NCBI RefSeq assembly: GCF_029894335.1
Contig: NZ_JARXZC010000018.1
Coordinates: 1-64,000, forward strand
Direction: 5' to 3'
DNA: 64,000 nt
Source: Kitasatospora sp. MAP5-34
GTDB lineage: Bacteria; Actinomycetota; Actinomycetes; Streptomycetales; Streptomycetaceae
Of this stretch, positions 51,286 through 62,974 are shown one piece after another. Each line of letters begins with the position of its first letter. The first letter of the stretch is position 1. Made by a program: the position numbers and the translations under genes. Below the pieces are notes generated by a model. It had not been told where the DNA came from and ran no database searches. It saw only the letters and a program-made list of their open reading frames with translations.

Positions 51286-51558
51286 TCAGAGATGGGAGTA
51301 CACGTCGTCGAGGGTCAGACCCTTGGCGACCATCATCACCTGAAGGTGGTACAGGAGCTGCGAGATCTCCTCGGCCGTCTCCGCGTCGGACTGGTACTCG
51401 GCGGCCATCCAGACCTCGGCGGCCTCCTCGACGACCTTCTTACCGATCGCATGGACGCCCTGCTGGACGAGTTGCGCGGTACGGGAGGACGAGGGGTCGC
51501 CGGTGGCGGCCTTCTGCTGGAGCTCGGTGAACAGCTCCTCGAATGTCTTCGAAGCCAT
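51286..51558 (-). CDS. hisE: Phosphoribosyl-ATP pyrophosphatase
   Basis: 90 residues from ATG 51556-51558. The all-alpha MazG-like fold is plain: [51 protein letters not shown], with the metal-binding EExxE pattern (VVEEAAEVW), then [30 protein letters not shown]. It hydrolyses phosphoribosyl-ATP to phosphoribosyl-AMP in histidine synthesis. It lies between ribH (87-bp gap) and hisG on the same strand, so rib and his genes may share a transcript. Confidence 0.96.
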   Translation of the reverse strand: MASKTFEELFTELQQKAATGDPSSSRTAQLVQQGVHAIGKKVVEEAAEVWMAAEYQSDAETAEEISQLLYHLQVMMVAKGLTLDDVYSHL

Positions 51559-51645
51559 GATGTGCTCACCTTACGGCTTGCGGGCCGACGGTTGGTAAAC
51601 GGTCCCGGACCGTGGACAGTCCGGTGGACGACTACCCGGAGGGTC

Positions 51646-52131
51646 CTACCGCGAGGACTCCAGGACGGCCCGCAGGGTGGCGGCGGTGGCGACGGCGGCG
51701 GTGACCGCCTCGTGGCCCTTGTCCTCGGCGGAGCCGGGCAGGCCCGCACGGTCCAGCGCCTGCTGCTCGTTGTCGCAGGTCAGGACGCCGAAGCCGACCG
51801 GTACGCCGGTGGCCACGCTGACCTGGGTCAGGCCGAGGGCGGCGGCCTCGCAGACGTAGTCGAAGTGCGGGGTGCCGCCCCGGATGACCACGCCGAGCGC
51901 GACCACCGCGTCGTAGCCACGGTCGGCGAGCTGCTTGGCGGCCACCGGCAGTTCGAAGGTGCCGGGGACGCGGATGACGGTCGGCTCGTCGATGCCCAGC
52001 TCCTTGAGGGCCCGGTGGGCGCCGTCGAGCAAGCCGTCCATCACCTTCTCGTGCCACTGCGCGGCGATCACCGCGACGCGCAGGTCGCCGGCGTTCTTGA
52101 TGGTCAGCTCGGGGGCTCCGTGGCCGCTCAC
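51646..52131 (-). CDS. ribH: 6,7-dimethyl-8-ribityllumazine synthase
   Basis: 161 residues from GTG 52129-52131 with GAGAGGAAG upstream. Typical segments: [98 protein letters not shown]. The [10 protein letters not shown] segment holds the catalytic His. The enzyme condenses the butanone phosphate and the ribitylamino-uracil to lumazine, normally as a 60-subunit shell or pentamer. It is the fourth gene of the FMN-riboswitch operon, 42 bp after ribBA. Confidence 0.96.
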   Translation of the reverse strand: MSGHGAPELTIKNAGDLRVAVIAAQWHEKVMDGLLDGAHRALKELGIDEPTVIRVPGTFELPVAAKQLADRGYDAVVALGVVIRGGTPHFDYVCEAAALGLTQVSVATGVPVGFGVLTCDNEQQALDRAGLPGSAEDKGHEAVTAAVATAATLRAVLESSR

Positions 52132-52173
52132 GTGCGTACTTCCTCTCGGTTCAGGGCTGGTAACAGAAGGAGA

Positions 52174-53460
52174 TCAGGAGTTGGGGTCGAGCCACGGCAG
52201 CTGGTGGCCCATCCGGTCGCGCTTGGTGCGCAGGTACGCCGCGTTGTGCTCGCCGGGCTCGATCTCGACCGGGCGGCGGGCGTTGACCTTGAGGCCGTGC
52301 TCGGTGAGGGCCGTGAGCTTGGCCGGGTTGTTGGTGAGCAGGGTCAGCGAGCGCACGCCGAGGTCGGTGAGCATCTGGGCGCCGATGCTGTAGTCCCGGG
52401 CGTCGGCGGGCAGGCCGAGTTCGAGGTTGGCGTCGACGGTGTCGCGGCCCTGCTCCTGGAGCTCGTACGCGCGCAGCTTGTGCGCCAGGCCGATGCCCCG
52501 GCCCTCGTGCCCGCGCAGGTAGAGCACGACGCCGCGGCCGGCGGCGGCGACCTGGGCCAGCGAGGCCTGCAGCTGCGGGCCGCAGTCGCAGCGCAGCGAG
52601 CCGAACACGTCGCCGGTGAGGCACTCGGAGTGGACCCGGACCAGCAGGTCCGCGCCGTCGGTGACCTTGCCGTCCTCGCCGAGCCCGCCGGCGATCAGGG
52701 CGAGGTGCTCGGTGCCGTCGATGGTGCCCTTGTAGCCGACGGCCGTGAAGTCGCCGAACGCGGTGGGCAGGGCGGTCACCGCCGCGCGGGCGACGTGCAG
52801 TTCGGTGCGGCGGCGGTAGGCGATCAGGTCCTCGATCGAGATGATCGACAGGCCGTGCTCGCGGGCGAAGGCGACCAGCTCGGGCAGCCGGGCCATCGTC
52901 CCGTCATCGTTGACCACCTCACAGATCGCGCCGACCGGCGGCAGCCCGGCGAGGCGGGCCAGGTCGACGGCGGCCTCGGTGTGGCCGGGACGGACCAGCA
53001 CACCACCGTCGACGGCGCGCAGCGGGAAGACGTGGCCGGGGCGGGTGAGGTCGGTGGGCTCGGTCGCCTCGGTGGCGAGCAGCTTCACGGTGCGGGCGCG
53101 GTCGGCGGCCGAGATGCCGGTGTCGACCCCGTCGCGGGCGTCGACCGAGACGGCGTAGGCGGTGCCCTTGCGGTCTTCGTTGACGGCGGTCATCGGGGGC
53201 AGCTTGAGCCGGTCGAGCTCGTCGCCGGTCATCGGGACGCAGATCACGCCGGAGCTGTAGCGGATGGTGAACGCCATCAGCTCGGCGGTGGCGGCGGAGG
53301 CGGCGAAGACGATGTCGCCCTCGTTCTCGCGGTCCTCGTCGTCGACCACGATCACCGGCCGCCCGAGGGCGATGTCGGTGATGGCGTGCTCGACCGGGTC
53401 GAGGGCGAGGGCGTCGCCGGGGAGGTCGTCGCGGACGTCGTGTACGGGCTGGATGGTCAT
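52174..53460 (-). CDS. ribBA: Bifunctional DHBP synthase / GTP cyclohydrolase II
   Basis: 428 residues from ATG 53458-53460, overlapping the ribM stop as ATGA. The N-terminal half is DHBP synthase: [19 protein letters not shown] with the acidic metal ligands, then [37 protein letters not shown]. The C-terminal half is GTP cyclohydrolase II, with the zinc ligands in [21 protein letters not shown] and the catalytic region [22 protein letters not shown]. It ends in the usual RTKRDRMGH tail. It supplies both committed precursors of riboflavin, from ribulose 5-phosphate and GTP. Confidence 0.97.
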   Translation of the reverse strand: MTIQPVHDVRDDLPGDALALDPVEHAITDIALGRPVIVVDDEDRENEGDIVFAASAATAELMAFTIRYSSGVICVPMTGDELDRLKLPPMTAVNEDRKGTAYAVSVDARDGVDTGISAADRARTVKLLATEATEPTDLTRPGHVFPLRAVDGGVLVRPGHTEAAVDLARLAGLPPVGAICEVVNDDGTMARLPELVAFAREHGLSIISIEDLIAYRRRTELHVARAAVTALPTAFGDFTAVGYKGTIDGTEHLALIAGGLGEDGKVTDGADLLVRVHSECLTGDVFGSLRCDCGPQLQASLAQVAAAGRGVVLYLRGHEGRGIGLAHKLRAYELQEQGRDTVDANLELGLPADARDYSIGAQMLTDLGVRSLTLLTNNPAKLTALTEHGLKVNARRPVEIEPGEHNAAYLRTKRDRMGHQLPWLDPNS

Positions 53461-54104
53461 GCCGTGGCTCCCTGCAGGACGGTCGCGGACGAGGGACGGG
53501 CGGTACGGGTGCTCAGCCACCAGGCGCGCAGGCCGGCCAGCACCAGGAGGAAGTAGATGATGTAGGTCAGGCCGGAGAAGCTGTAGCCGCTGTCGAAGGC
53601 CAGCGGGACGCCGACGATGTCGACGGCGATCCAGGCGAACCAGAACTCGACCCAGCCACGGGCCTGGGCGAACATCGCGGCCAGCGTGCCGACGAAGATG
53701 TACGCATCGGCCCACGGGCTCCAGGACAGGCTGGGGACGGCCAGGAAGATCCCCGCCACCGCCACCGTGCCCACGGCCGTCGCGCCGGCCAGCAGCGCGC
53801 GTTCGCGCCAGGTCGCGAAGCGGACCGCGATCCCCCCGGTCTCCCGGCGGTTGCGCTGCCACCGGCTCCAGCCCCAGGACGCGGCAGCGATCACGATCAG
53901 CTGCTTACCGATCAGACCGGGCACGTGACCGGAGAGGTAGGCGGCGATCAGCACCAGACCGGAGAGCAGCTGGACGGGCCAACTCACCACCGAGCGGCGC
54001 CAACCGAGGGCGAGCGCGCCCAGTCCGAGCAGGTTGCCGATCATGTCGGCCCACTTCACCGGCTCGCCGAAGGCGGTGAAGGCTATGCCGGTGAGCCAGC
54101 TCAT
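53457..54104 (-). CDS. ribM: Riboflavin transporter RibM (PnuC-like)
   Basis: 215 residues from ATG 54102-54104, overlapping the ribE stop and the ribBA start by 4 bp each. Seven or so spans follow the PnuC fold: [35 protein letters not shown], the [12 protein letters not shown] loop, [72 protein letters not shown]. PnuC relatives carry nicotinamide riboside, but those in actinobacterial rib operons (RibM in S. davaonensis, PnuX in Corynebacterium) carry riboflavin and its analogues. Place in the operon strongly supports RibM. Confidence 0.92.
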   Translation of the reverse strand: MSWLTGIAFTAFGEPVKWADMIGNLLGLGALALGWRRSVVSWPVQLLSGLVLIAAYLSGHVPGLIGKQLIVIAAASWGWSRWQRNRRETGGIAVRFATWRERALLAGATAVGTVAVAGIFLAVPSLSWSPWADAYIFVGTLAAMFAQARGWVEFWFAWIAVDIVGVPLAFDSGYSFSGLTYIIYFLLVLAGLRAWWLSTRTARPSSATVLQGATA

Positions 54105-54763
54105 GAGGCGTCCTTGGCAAGGGTGTCGGGGAGGGTGCGGGAGTCGAGCAGCCGCTCGACGTACTTCGCGAGGACGTCCACCTCGAGGTTGACCGGGTCG
54201 CCAACCGCCTTGGTACCCAAGGTGGTCAGGGCGAGGGTGGCCGGGATGAGGCTGACGGTGAAGCTGTCGATCGCGGCCTCGACCACGGTGAGGCTGACGC
54301 CGTCGACGGTGATGGAGCCCTTCTCGACCAGGTAGCGGGTGATGCTCTGCGGCAGTGAGAAGCGCAGCACCTCCCAGCGCGGCAGGCCGTCGGCGTCCAG
54401 GTCACCGGGCGCGCGGCCCAACAGGGTTCCGGTGGCGTCGACATGGCCCTGCACGAGGTGGCCGCCGAGCCGGTCGCCGAGCGCCATGGCCCGCTCCAGG
54501 TTGACCCGGGAGCCCGGCGCCAGCGCGCCCAGGCTGGAGCGGAGCAGGGTCTCGGCCATCACGTCGGCGCTGAACTCGCCCGGGTCGGCGGCCAGTTGCT
54601 CCGAGGTGTCGACCACGGTCAGGCACACGCCGTTGACCGCGATGGAGTCGCCGTGCCGGGCACCGGAACAGACCACGGGGCCGCGCAGACGAATTCGCGA
54701 GGATTCGCCGATCTCCTCGATGGAGACGACCTCGCCGAGCTCTTCGATGATGCCGGTGAACAC
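54101..54763 (-). CDS. ribE: Riboflavin synthase, alpha subunit
   Basis: 220 residues from GTG 54761-54763 (VFTGIIEELGEV) with GAGGAGAA upstream. Two homologous lumazine-binding halves are visible. The first has ARHGDSIAVNGVCLTVVD and MAETLLRSSLG; the second has GGHLVQGHVDATGTL, EKGSITVDGVSLTVVEA and KYVERLL. The enzyme dismutates two lumazines into riboflavin and the pyrimidine substrate. It is the first gene after the FMN riboswitch, which ends about 210 bases upstream. Confidence 0.96.
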   Translation of the reverse strand: MFTGIIEELGEVVSIEEIGESSRIRLRGPVVCSGARHGDSIAVNGVCLTVVDTSEQLAADPGEFSADVMAETLLRSSLGALAPGSRVNLERAMALGDRLGGHLVQGHVDATGTLLGRAPGDLDADGLPRWEVLRFSLPQSITRYLVEKGSITVDGVSLTVVEAAIDSFTVSLIPATLALTTLGTKAVGDPVNLEVDVLAKYVERLLDSRTLPDTLAKDAS

Positions 54764-54974
54764 CCGGGTTCTCCTCGCGCTTGGGGCGCGGACTCCGGGG
54801 GTCGGCATGAGAGAGGACACGGACCAGCAGAAACGGAGTACGGAGGACGACCCCTCGAACGAGCGACGACGGCAGACGCGGACCGCGCCGACCACCGAGC
54901 CCGAGAGAGAACTCTCCCGCTGGTACACCTGCCACGGTCCACGGGGAACCACGGCACTGCTGAACCGCCCGCGC

Positions 54975-55096
54975 ACGCCTCCCATCCGGACTTTAACCGT
55001 CGGTCCAGGAATTTCACCTGGTCAACCGGCCGCTGGCTGCGGACGGGTCGCGGACTGTAACCGCCGGTTCGGATTTTCACCGACCCCGGAGTGCGC
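54975..55096 (-). promoter_or_regulatory. FMN riboswitch (RFN element)
   Basis: Reading the minus strand, the conserved blocks appear in order: CTCCGGGGTCGGTGAAAATC at the 5' stem, ACCGGCGGT, AGTCCGCGACCC, GACCAGGTGAAATTCCTGG, ACCGACGGTTAAAGTCCGGA and the closing GATGGGAGG. These match the RFN consensus closely, including the long variable arm. The 54764-54974 stretch to ribE is the expression platform; whether it acts by termination or by hiding the binding site was not resolved. FMN should repress ribE, ribM, ribBA and ribH. Confidence 0.96.
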
Positions 55097-55451
55097 TGAA
55101 CGTCACTGCTTGATGCCGTCATCATGCCACGGCCCGGCCCCGACGCGGGAGGGGGTGCTCATGTGGCCTGGTTCACTGAGTGTCCACCGGTGAGCCGGGA
55201 ATAGTGAAGGCCCCCTCGCCCCAGGAGGATTGCCGAGCAGTCCGACCGGGTAACCCGCCCGTCTGCGGGCCCGGTCTGCCTCGCCCTGCGGGCGGTCAGC
55301 ATCGCGGTTGACGAGGCGACCCGGGCCCGACCACGTAGCGCGGCGCCGGCCGCCCGGCGGGGCGTGCGGTGGGACGTGCAGCGAGGCGTACGGCGGGACG
55401 CGGGGGATAACCCCTGTCGCAAAGATCCACAGCGCGCTAGATTGCCGGTAC
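55097..55451. other. Divergent region between the rib riboswitch and the PPOX gene
   Basis: 355 bases of GC-rich sequence. It must hold the rib operon promoter on the minus strand, but I could not fix a -35/-10 pair. The plus-strand promoter of the PPOX gene is at its right end. Long frames here continue from neighbours or have no binding site, so no gene is called. Confidence 0.5.
55415..55443 (+). promoter_or_regulatory. Promoter giving a probable leaderless PPOX transcript
   Basis: TAGATT (55438-55443) is a good streptomycete -10 box with a weak -35 (TGTCGC, 55415-55420) 17 bases upstream. The GTG start is only 8 bases after the -10 box, and no ribosome binding site is present, so the mRNA probably begins at or next to the start codon. 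Confidence 0.55.
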
Positions 55452-56126
55452 GTGACCACAACGACGCCCGCCCCCGCCGGCACCAGCAGCCTCTTCGACG
55501 CCCTGCGCGTGACCTCCGTCCAGGAGGTGGCCGAACTCCGCGAGGTCTACGAGCAGCCGGGCGCCAACGCCCGGCTCAAGCAGGTCGACCACATCAACGA
55601 GGTGGCCCGCAAGCTCATCGCCTGCTGCCCGCTCGTCCTGGTCGCCAGCGTCGGCGCGGACGGCACCTGCGACGTCTCCCCCAGGGGCGGCCCGGCCGGC
55701 TTGGTGAGCGTCCTGGACGAGCACACGCTCGCCATCCCCGACGCGACGGGCAACAAGCGGCTCGACAGTCTCCAGAACATCGTCCAGACCGGGCAGGTCG
55801 GGCTGCTCTTCGTCATCCCCGGCCGCGACACCACCCTGCGGGTCAACGGCCGTGCCTGCGTCTCTACCGATCCGGAGCTGCTCGGGCAGCTCACCGCCGT
55901 CGGCAAGCCGCCACGCAGCGCGATCGTCGTCCAGGTCGAGGAGGTCTACGGCCACTGCCCGAAGGCCTTCCTGCGCAGTTCCGCCTGGAAGCCCGCCAAC
56001 CGGCTCGCCCCCGACGCCGCCCCCAGCTCCGCCCAGATCACCCTCTCCCACCTGCGGAACCCCGCGCTCACCGTCGAGCTGATCGAGCAGGACGAACGCG
56101 ACGCACTGCTTCACCGCTACGAGTGA
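55452..56126 (+). CDS. Pyridoxamine 5'-phosphate oxidase-like FMN-binding protein
   Basis: 224 residues from GTG 55452, likely leaderless. The split-barrel flavin fold shows LVLVASVGADGTCDVSPRGGPAGLVSVLDEHTLAIPDATGNKRLDSLQNIVQTGQVGLLFVIPGRDTTLRVNGRA, the pattern of the MSMEG_1061/PPOX family. The SPRGGP and NKRLDSLQNI segments are its FMN-phosphate contacts. The C-terminal part (EEVYGHCPKAFLRSSAWKP) fits the same group. Members reduce or bind flavin or F420 and act on small oxidised substrates; the specific reaction is unknown. Proximity to the riboflavin operon may be incidental. Confidence 0.87.
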   Translation: MTTTTPAPAGTSSLFDALRVTSVQEVAELREVYEQPGANARLKQVDHINEVARKLIACCPLVLVASVGADGTCDVSPRGGPAGLVSVLDEHTLAIPDATGNKRLDSLQNIVQTGQVGLLFVIPGRDTTLRVNGRACVSTDPELLGQLTAVGKPPRSAIVVQVEEVYGHCPKAFLRSSAWKPANRLAPDAAPSSAQITLSHLRNPALTVELIEQDERDALLHRYE

Positions 56127-56190
56127 CAGGCGGAACAGGGGCGCGCGCCGGAGCCGGCGGCGCCCCTGCGGGCCGAGCGAGCCTGCGCGG

Positions 56191-56544
56191 TCAGTTGGCC
56201 GGGCCGCAGCTCCAGCTGCCGCCCCAGACACACGCCGACATGTTCTGGCCGGGGCCGTCGTAGATCCACGGGGACTGCGCGCCGCTGCCGGTGGGCCCGT
56301 AGAGCCACTGGCTCGTGGCCCAGCTGTAGATGCCGAAGGAACAGCCGCCGTTGTTGACGATCGGGTCGATCGCCATGTAGTCGTGCCCGCTGATCAGGAT
56401 CACCTTCTCCAGCGCGACGCAGCCGCCGGAGCCCACCTGCCAGGTGCCCTCGGCCGCGCTGGCGGAGGTGGCGGAGACCGCGAGGAACGCCACCGGCAGG
56501 ACGGCGAGCGCGGCGGTGCGGCGGACGAACTTCTTGATGTTCAT
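56191..56544 (-). CDS. Small secreted Trp/Cys-rich protein
   Basis: 117 residues from ATG 56542-56544; the ribosome binding site is weak and a longer frame to 56583 exists. A clear Sec signal peptide (MNIKKFVRRTAALAVLPVAFLAVSATSASAA) leaves a mature part of about 85 residues with four cysteines and six tryptophans: GTWQVGSGGCVALEKV, IVNNGGCSFGIYSWATSQWLYGP, MSACVWGGSWSCGPAN. Two disulphides are likely. The composition suggests a compact secreted domain, possibly binding a carbohydrate or ion, but I do not recognise a family. Confidence 0.75.
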   Translation of the reverse strand: MNIKKFVRRTAALAVLPVAFLAVSATSASAAEGTWQVGSGGCVALEKVILISGHDYMAIDPIVNNGGCSFGIYSWATSQWLYGPTGSGAQSPWIYDGPGQNMSACVWGGSWSCGPAN

Positions 56545-56872
56545 GGAGTACCAGCTTTCGGGCAGGGACGCACCCGTCGGCATCCTGAAGAGCCGGGTGC
56601 CGGTGGGGGTTTCGTCCTCGGATGACGTGCGTGAGGGATGACGCGACGGCGATCCGGGCTGCGCCTTCCGGGGCCTTGCCCGGGACCTTCACCCGTTCGC
56701 TCGTACAGCGTCGCGCACGGCCTCCCGGCCGTCTTGGAAAAAGGCGACCAGCCTTTCACTGCAAGGTAGTTGACCCATGATCCGGTCCGAACAAAGCCGT
56801 ATCGGCGCAGCCGAAGGTGGAGTACGCTGCGCGCCGTCGAGCAAGTTCGGACACGAGGGGATTGGATCTGAG
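56545..56872. other. Divergent intergenic region, secreted protein and AraC regulator
   Basis: 328 bases. It holds the promoters of the minus-strand secreted-protein gene and the plus-strand AraC gene, but no clear boxes were identified. The plus-strand frame of the AraC gene stays open to 56777 and might be used. No hairpin or repeat of note was seen. Confidence 0.45.
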
Positions 56873-57766
56873 ATGGCGTCCTCGGCACGGACCACCGGTC
56901 CCGACCCGCTTGGGACCGAGCGGCCCGAGACCGACCCGCCCGAGACCGACCGCGAGTTGGCAGCCGGCCAACCGGACCGCTGCCTGCGCGGGCTGGTGAC
57001 GAGTTATCAGGGCTTCCACTACCGGAGTTCGGAGCCGGTGCGCCGAGTCGTCCTGCCGGAGGCCGTGGTGAAGCTGGTGTTCGCCTTCGGGAAGCCCGTC
57101 AGCACCGTCGACGCGGTCGATCCGCGCCGGGTCGGCTCGATGCTCTCGGTGGCAGTCCCGTTGCAGACCACCGCGATGGTGGGCAGCCACAACGGACAGG
57201 TGCACGGACTCGCGGTCCTGCTGACCCCGCTCGGGGCTCACCGGATCTTCGGTCTCCCGATGTCGGAGTGGGAGCAGCAGGAGTTCGTACCGATCGAAGT
57301 CCTGCTCCCCTCGCTGGCCGGGCTGGGCGAACGGCTCGCCGAGTGCCCGAGCTGGGCCGGGCGGTTCGGCCTGCTGGACGAGGTCCTCACCGGCCGACTG
57401 CCGGACGCGCTCGACCGCTCCCCCGAACTGGAAAGGGCCTGGGGCGAGTTGCGGCGCTCCAGCGGCCGGGTGTCGGTGACGGAGCTGGCCGACAGGACGG
57501 GTTGGAGCAGGCGCCACCTCGAGCGCAAATTCGCCGAGCAGGTGGGCTGTTCACCGAAGAAGGTGGCCCAGGTCCTCCGCCTGCGCGCCGCCCTCCGGTT
57601 GCACGAGCGCGGCCTGCCGCTGGCCAAGGTCGCCGACGCGGCCGGATTCCACGATCAGTCCCACCTCAACCGCGTCTACCGGGAGATGATCGGCTGCTCC
57701 CCCACCCGCGCGACGGAACACCGGGTGGACTGGCAGCACACCACACCGACCGCCGAGCGTTACTGA
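56873..57766 (+). CDS. AraC-family transcriptional regulator
   Basis: 297 residues from ATG 56873 (MASSARTTG); GAGGGG lies 12 bases upstream. An extension of 32 codons to 56777 is possible. The N-terminal sensing domain has LRGLVTSYQGFHYRSSEPVRRVVLPEAVVKLVFAFGKP and HGLAVLLTPLGAHRIFGLP, as in the group with a conserved domain before an HTH_18. The DNA-binding part is VSVTELADRTGWSRRHLERKFAEQVGCSPKKVAQVLRLRAAL and AKVADAAGFHDQSHLNRVYREMIGCSPT. Its last 7 bases overlap the end of meaB (convergent). Target unknown. Confidence 0.9.
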   Translation: MASSARTTGPDPLGTERPETDPPETDRELAAGQPDRCLRGLVTSYQGFHYRSSEPVRRVVLPEAVVKLVFAFGKPVSTVDAVDPRRVGSMLSVAVPLQTTAMVGSHNGQVHGLAVLLTPLGAHRIFGLPMSEWEQQEFVPIEVLLPSLAGLGERLAECPSWAGRFGLLDEVLTGRLPDALDRSPELERAWGELRRSSGRVSVTELADRTGWSRRHLERKFAEQVGCSPKKVAQVLRLRAALRLHERGLPLAKVADAAGFHDQSHLNRVYREMIGCSPTRATEHRVDWQHTTPTAERY

Positions 57767-58755
57767 CCGGTTGTCCTCCGGAAGCCCCCGAGGATCTGTT
57801 CGGCCGCCAGCGTCGCCGTCAAGGTGCCTTCGCGGACGCGCTGTTCGAGGTCCGGGGCGATGCGGCGGACCTCTGGGTTCTCGCGGAGCTGGGCGAGGAG
57901 TTGGTCGTGGACCATGGCCCAGGTCCAGTCGACCTGCTGGTCGCGGCGCTTGGCGGTGAGCGAACCGGTCGCCTCGAGGATCCGGCGGTGCTGCTGGAGG
58001 CGCTCCCAGAGGGTGTCCAGGCCCGCGCCGTCGCGTCCGCTGCAGGTGAGCACGGGCGTCGTCCAGGCCGCGTCCGGGGCCTGGAGCAGGCGCAGCGCAC
58101 CCGCCAACTCCCGTGCGGCGGCCCGGGCGTCGAGCTCGTGCGGGCCGTCCGCCTTGTTGACGGCGACCAGGTCGGCCAGCTCCAGCACGCCCTTCTTTAT
58201 GCCCTGGAGCTGGTCGCCGGTCCGGGCCAGGGTCAGCAGCAGGAAGGAGTCGACCATCTGCGCGACGGTGGTCTCCGACTGCCCGACGCCCACGGTCTCG
58301 ACCAGCACGACGTCGTAGCCCGCCGCCTCCATCACCACCATGCTCTCGCGGGTGGCCCGGGCCACCCCGCCGAGCGTGCCGGAGGTGGGCGACGGCCGGA
58401 CGAAGGCCGCCGGGTCCACCGCCAGGCGCTCCATCCGGGTCTTGTCGCCCAGGATGGAGCCGCCCGTACGGGTGGAGGACGGGTCGACGGCGAGCACCGC
58501 GACCCGGTGGCCCTGGCCGGTGAGCATGGTCCCGAAGGAGTCGATGAAAGTCGACTTGCCGACACCTGGTACGCCGGTGATCCCGACCCGGACGGCGTTG
58601 CCGGAGTGCGGCAGCAGTTCGATCAGCAGGCGCTGGGCGAGCTGCCGGTGGTCCGGCCGGGTGGACTCCACCAGGGTGATGGCCCGCGCGATGTACGCGC
58701 GCGAGCCCGCCAGCACCCCTTGGACATAAGCGTCGAGATCGATCGTCCGGGCCAT
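57760..58755 (-). CDS. meaB: Methylmalonyl-CoA mutase-associated GTPase MeaB
   Basis: 331 residues from ATG 58753-58755. The G-domain motifs are complete: GITGVPGVGKSTFIDSFG (Walker A), LAVDPSSTRTGGSILGDKTRM (switch I region), VVLVETVGVGQSE (switch II) and AVNKAD (the NKxD base-recognition motif). N- and C-terminal helical extensions match MeaB/ArgK. MeaB guards and reloads B12 on methylmalonyl-CoA mutase. It follows mutB by 12 bp, and with mutA these three form one operon. Its end overlaps the AraC gene by 7 bp. Confidence 0.96.
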   Translation of the reverse strand: MARTIDLDAYVQGVLAGSRAYIARAITLVESTRPDHRQLAQRLLIELLPHSGNAVRVGITGVPGVGKSTFIDSFGTMLTGQGHRVAVLAVDPSSTRTGGSILGDKTRMERLAVDPAAFVRPSPTSGTLGGVARATRESMVVMEAAGYDVVLVETVGVGQSETTVAQMVDSFLLLTLARTGDQLQGIKKGVLELADLVAVNKADGPHELDARAAARELAGALRLLQAPDAAWTTPVLTCSGRDGAGLDTLWERLQQHRRILEATGSLTAKRRDQQVDWTWAMVHDQLLAQLRENPEVRRIAPDLEQRVREGTLTATLAAEQILGGFRRTTGQ

Positions 58756-58767
58756 CGGTTCAGCGGC

Positions 58768-60968
<2,201 letters not shown>

Positions 60969-60969
<1 letters not shown>

Positions 60970-62816
60970 CACACCGCTCCGATCTCGTCGAGGACCGAGG
61001 TGAGGACGGCGACGGCGTCGCTGCCCACGAAGACGAACTCGTCCACCCCGGCCCGCTGGTACGCCTCCTGGCGCTCACCGGGCTTGCCTGCCAGCAGGAT
61101 TCGGCGCGCACCGGCGCTCTTCAGCGCGGCGGCGGCCTCCTCGGCGCTCTCGGCGTACAACTTGTCACTGGAGCAGAGGCAGGCGACGCTCGCGCCACTG
61201 GCGGCGAACGCGTCCACCGGTCCCGAGACGGTCTCGACTCCGCCCGACTGGAACAGGTTCGCGGCGAAGGAGGACCGGCCCGTGTGGGCTGCGGCCGGTC
61301 CGATCGTCGTCAGGAAGACCTTCGGCCGTTCCCCGGTCGCGGCGAGCCGCTGGTCCGAGCGGGCGCGCAGCGCCTCGAAAGCGTCCGAGCGGCGGACCTT
61401 CGGCAGGCCGCCGGACGGCTGCGCGGGCGCGGGCTCGCGGACCACCGGCTGCTCGGCCAGGTTCGGGAACTCGCTGACACCGGTGATGGGTTCGCGTCGG
61501 TGGGCGAGATCGTCCGAGCGCTCGGCCCAGGTCGCGGCGATCCGGTCCCGGACCAGGCCCGAGCGCAGCGCAGCGGCCTGGCCGCCGGCCCGCTCGATCT
61601 CCTGGAACCAGGCCCAGGCGGCGTGCGCGAGTTCGTCGGTGAGCCGCTCCACGTACCAGGAGCCGCCGGCCGGGTCGATCACCCGGGCCAGGTGCGACTC
61701 CTCCAGCAGGATCGACTGGGTGTTGCGGGCGACCCGGCGGGCGAAGGCGTCCGGCAGGCCGAGCGCGTCGTCGAACGGCAGGACCGTCACCGCGTCCGCG
61801 CCGCCGAGCCCGGCCGCCAGGCAGGCGACGGTGGTGCGCAGCATGTTCACCCACGGGTCGCGCTCGGTCATCATCACCGTCGACGTGACGGCGTGCTGAC
61901 GCTGCGCCGCCTGAGGGGCCGTCACCCCGGAGACCTCGGCCACCCGGGCCCAGAGCCGGCGCGCGGCGCGCAGCTTGGCGATGGTGAGGAACTGGTCGGC
62001 GGTGGCGGCGAAGCGGAACTCCAACTGCCCGGCGGCCGCGTCGACCGTGAGCCCGGCAGCCGTCAGCTCGCGCAGGTAGGCGACGCCGGTGGCGAGGGCG
62101 CAGCCCAGCTCCTGGGCGGGCGAGGCACCGGCCTCGTGGTAGCCGAGCGCGTCCACGGTCAGCGCGCGGAAGCCCGGGTGGCCGCTGCTGCACCGGGCGG
62201 CGAGCGCGCCGGCGGCGGCCAGCTGCTGGGCGGTACGACTGTCGTCGCCGGTACGGGCGAGCAGGCCGAGCGGGTCCGCGCCGAGGTTGCCGGAGGCACC
62301 CTGCACGTCCTCGCACAGGCCGAGCAACGCCTCGGCGGCAGCGGTGAATTCGGCACCCGCGTCGAGCACCACGGAGGCGAGGTCGAGGTAGACCCCGTCC
62401 AGTGCCTCGGGCAGCGCGGCGACCGGGAGGCCGGCGGCGCCGACCGTCAGCCAGAGCGAGGTGACCCCGTTCTCCAGGTCGGCGAGCACGGCTTCGTTGG
62501 AGCGGCGTGCGTCCGGGTGGGCGTGGCGCTGGCGCACGTCCCAACCGGCGACCGCCGAGCCCTGCGGCCGACCGCCGCGTACGAACGGGGGGAAGCCCGG
62601 GTAGCCGGGAGCCGCCGCCGTGTCCGTCGCGGTGTACAGGGGGCGGACGCGCAGTCCGTCCTGGAGGTCGGTGGCGAGTGCGTCCTCGGCGGCTGTGCCG
62701 GGTACATCCTGCGCGCCTGCCTTGCGCAGGACGCCTTCGACCAGGTGCTGCCACTGCTCACGGGTTGCGTCCGGGAACTCGGCGGCCAGGGAGAGCCCTT
62801 CGGGCGGGACCGTCAT
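60969..62816 (-). CDS. mutA: Methylmalonyl-CoA mutase, small subunit
   Basis: 615 residues from ATG 62814-62816. It is a shorter, diverged relative of the large subunit: the barrel part keeps [28 protein letters not shown] and [36 protein letters not shown]. The C-terminal cobalamin-like domain lacks the DxHxxG ligand ([15 protein letters not shown] stands there instead), as expected for the non-catalytic MutA. It shares its stop with the mutB start. MutA pairs with MutB to form the heterodimeric actinobacterial enzyme. Confidence 0.96.
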
Positions 62817-62926
62817 GAGGGAAGGTTAGAGCCTGTTAACGGTCGGTAGCAGACCAAACCGATGTGACCTTGCCCTCTCTGCACTCCTGACGGCGCGGAG
62901 TGTCGCAGGTGGGAGGGCCTGCCGGC

Positions 62927-62960
62927 GGCCGGGCGCACGCTCGGTGGCGTGCGCCCGGCC
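62927..62960. terminator. 14-bp perfect hairpin past the lipase-like gene
   Basis: GGCCGGGCGCACGC (62927-62940) pairs perfectly with GCGTGCGCCCGGCC (62947-62960), loop TCGGTG. It lies 15 bases past the stop of the minus-strand lipase-like gene. The remaining sequence up to mutA (62817-62926) holds its promoter region. Confidence 0.88.
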
Positions 62961-62974
62961 CCGGCGTGTTACGG

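Noticed and set aside
51262-53556. 764-codon plus-strand frame opposite hisE, ribH and ribBA
   Set aside because: Gly/Val/Asp-rich shadow of the real minus-strand genes.
54764-54974. Upstream in-frame extension of ribE through the riboswitch platform
   Set aside because: GTG 54763 starts the canonical riboflavin synthase N-terminus with GAGGAGAA before it; the extension is the riboswitch leader.
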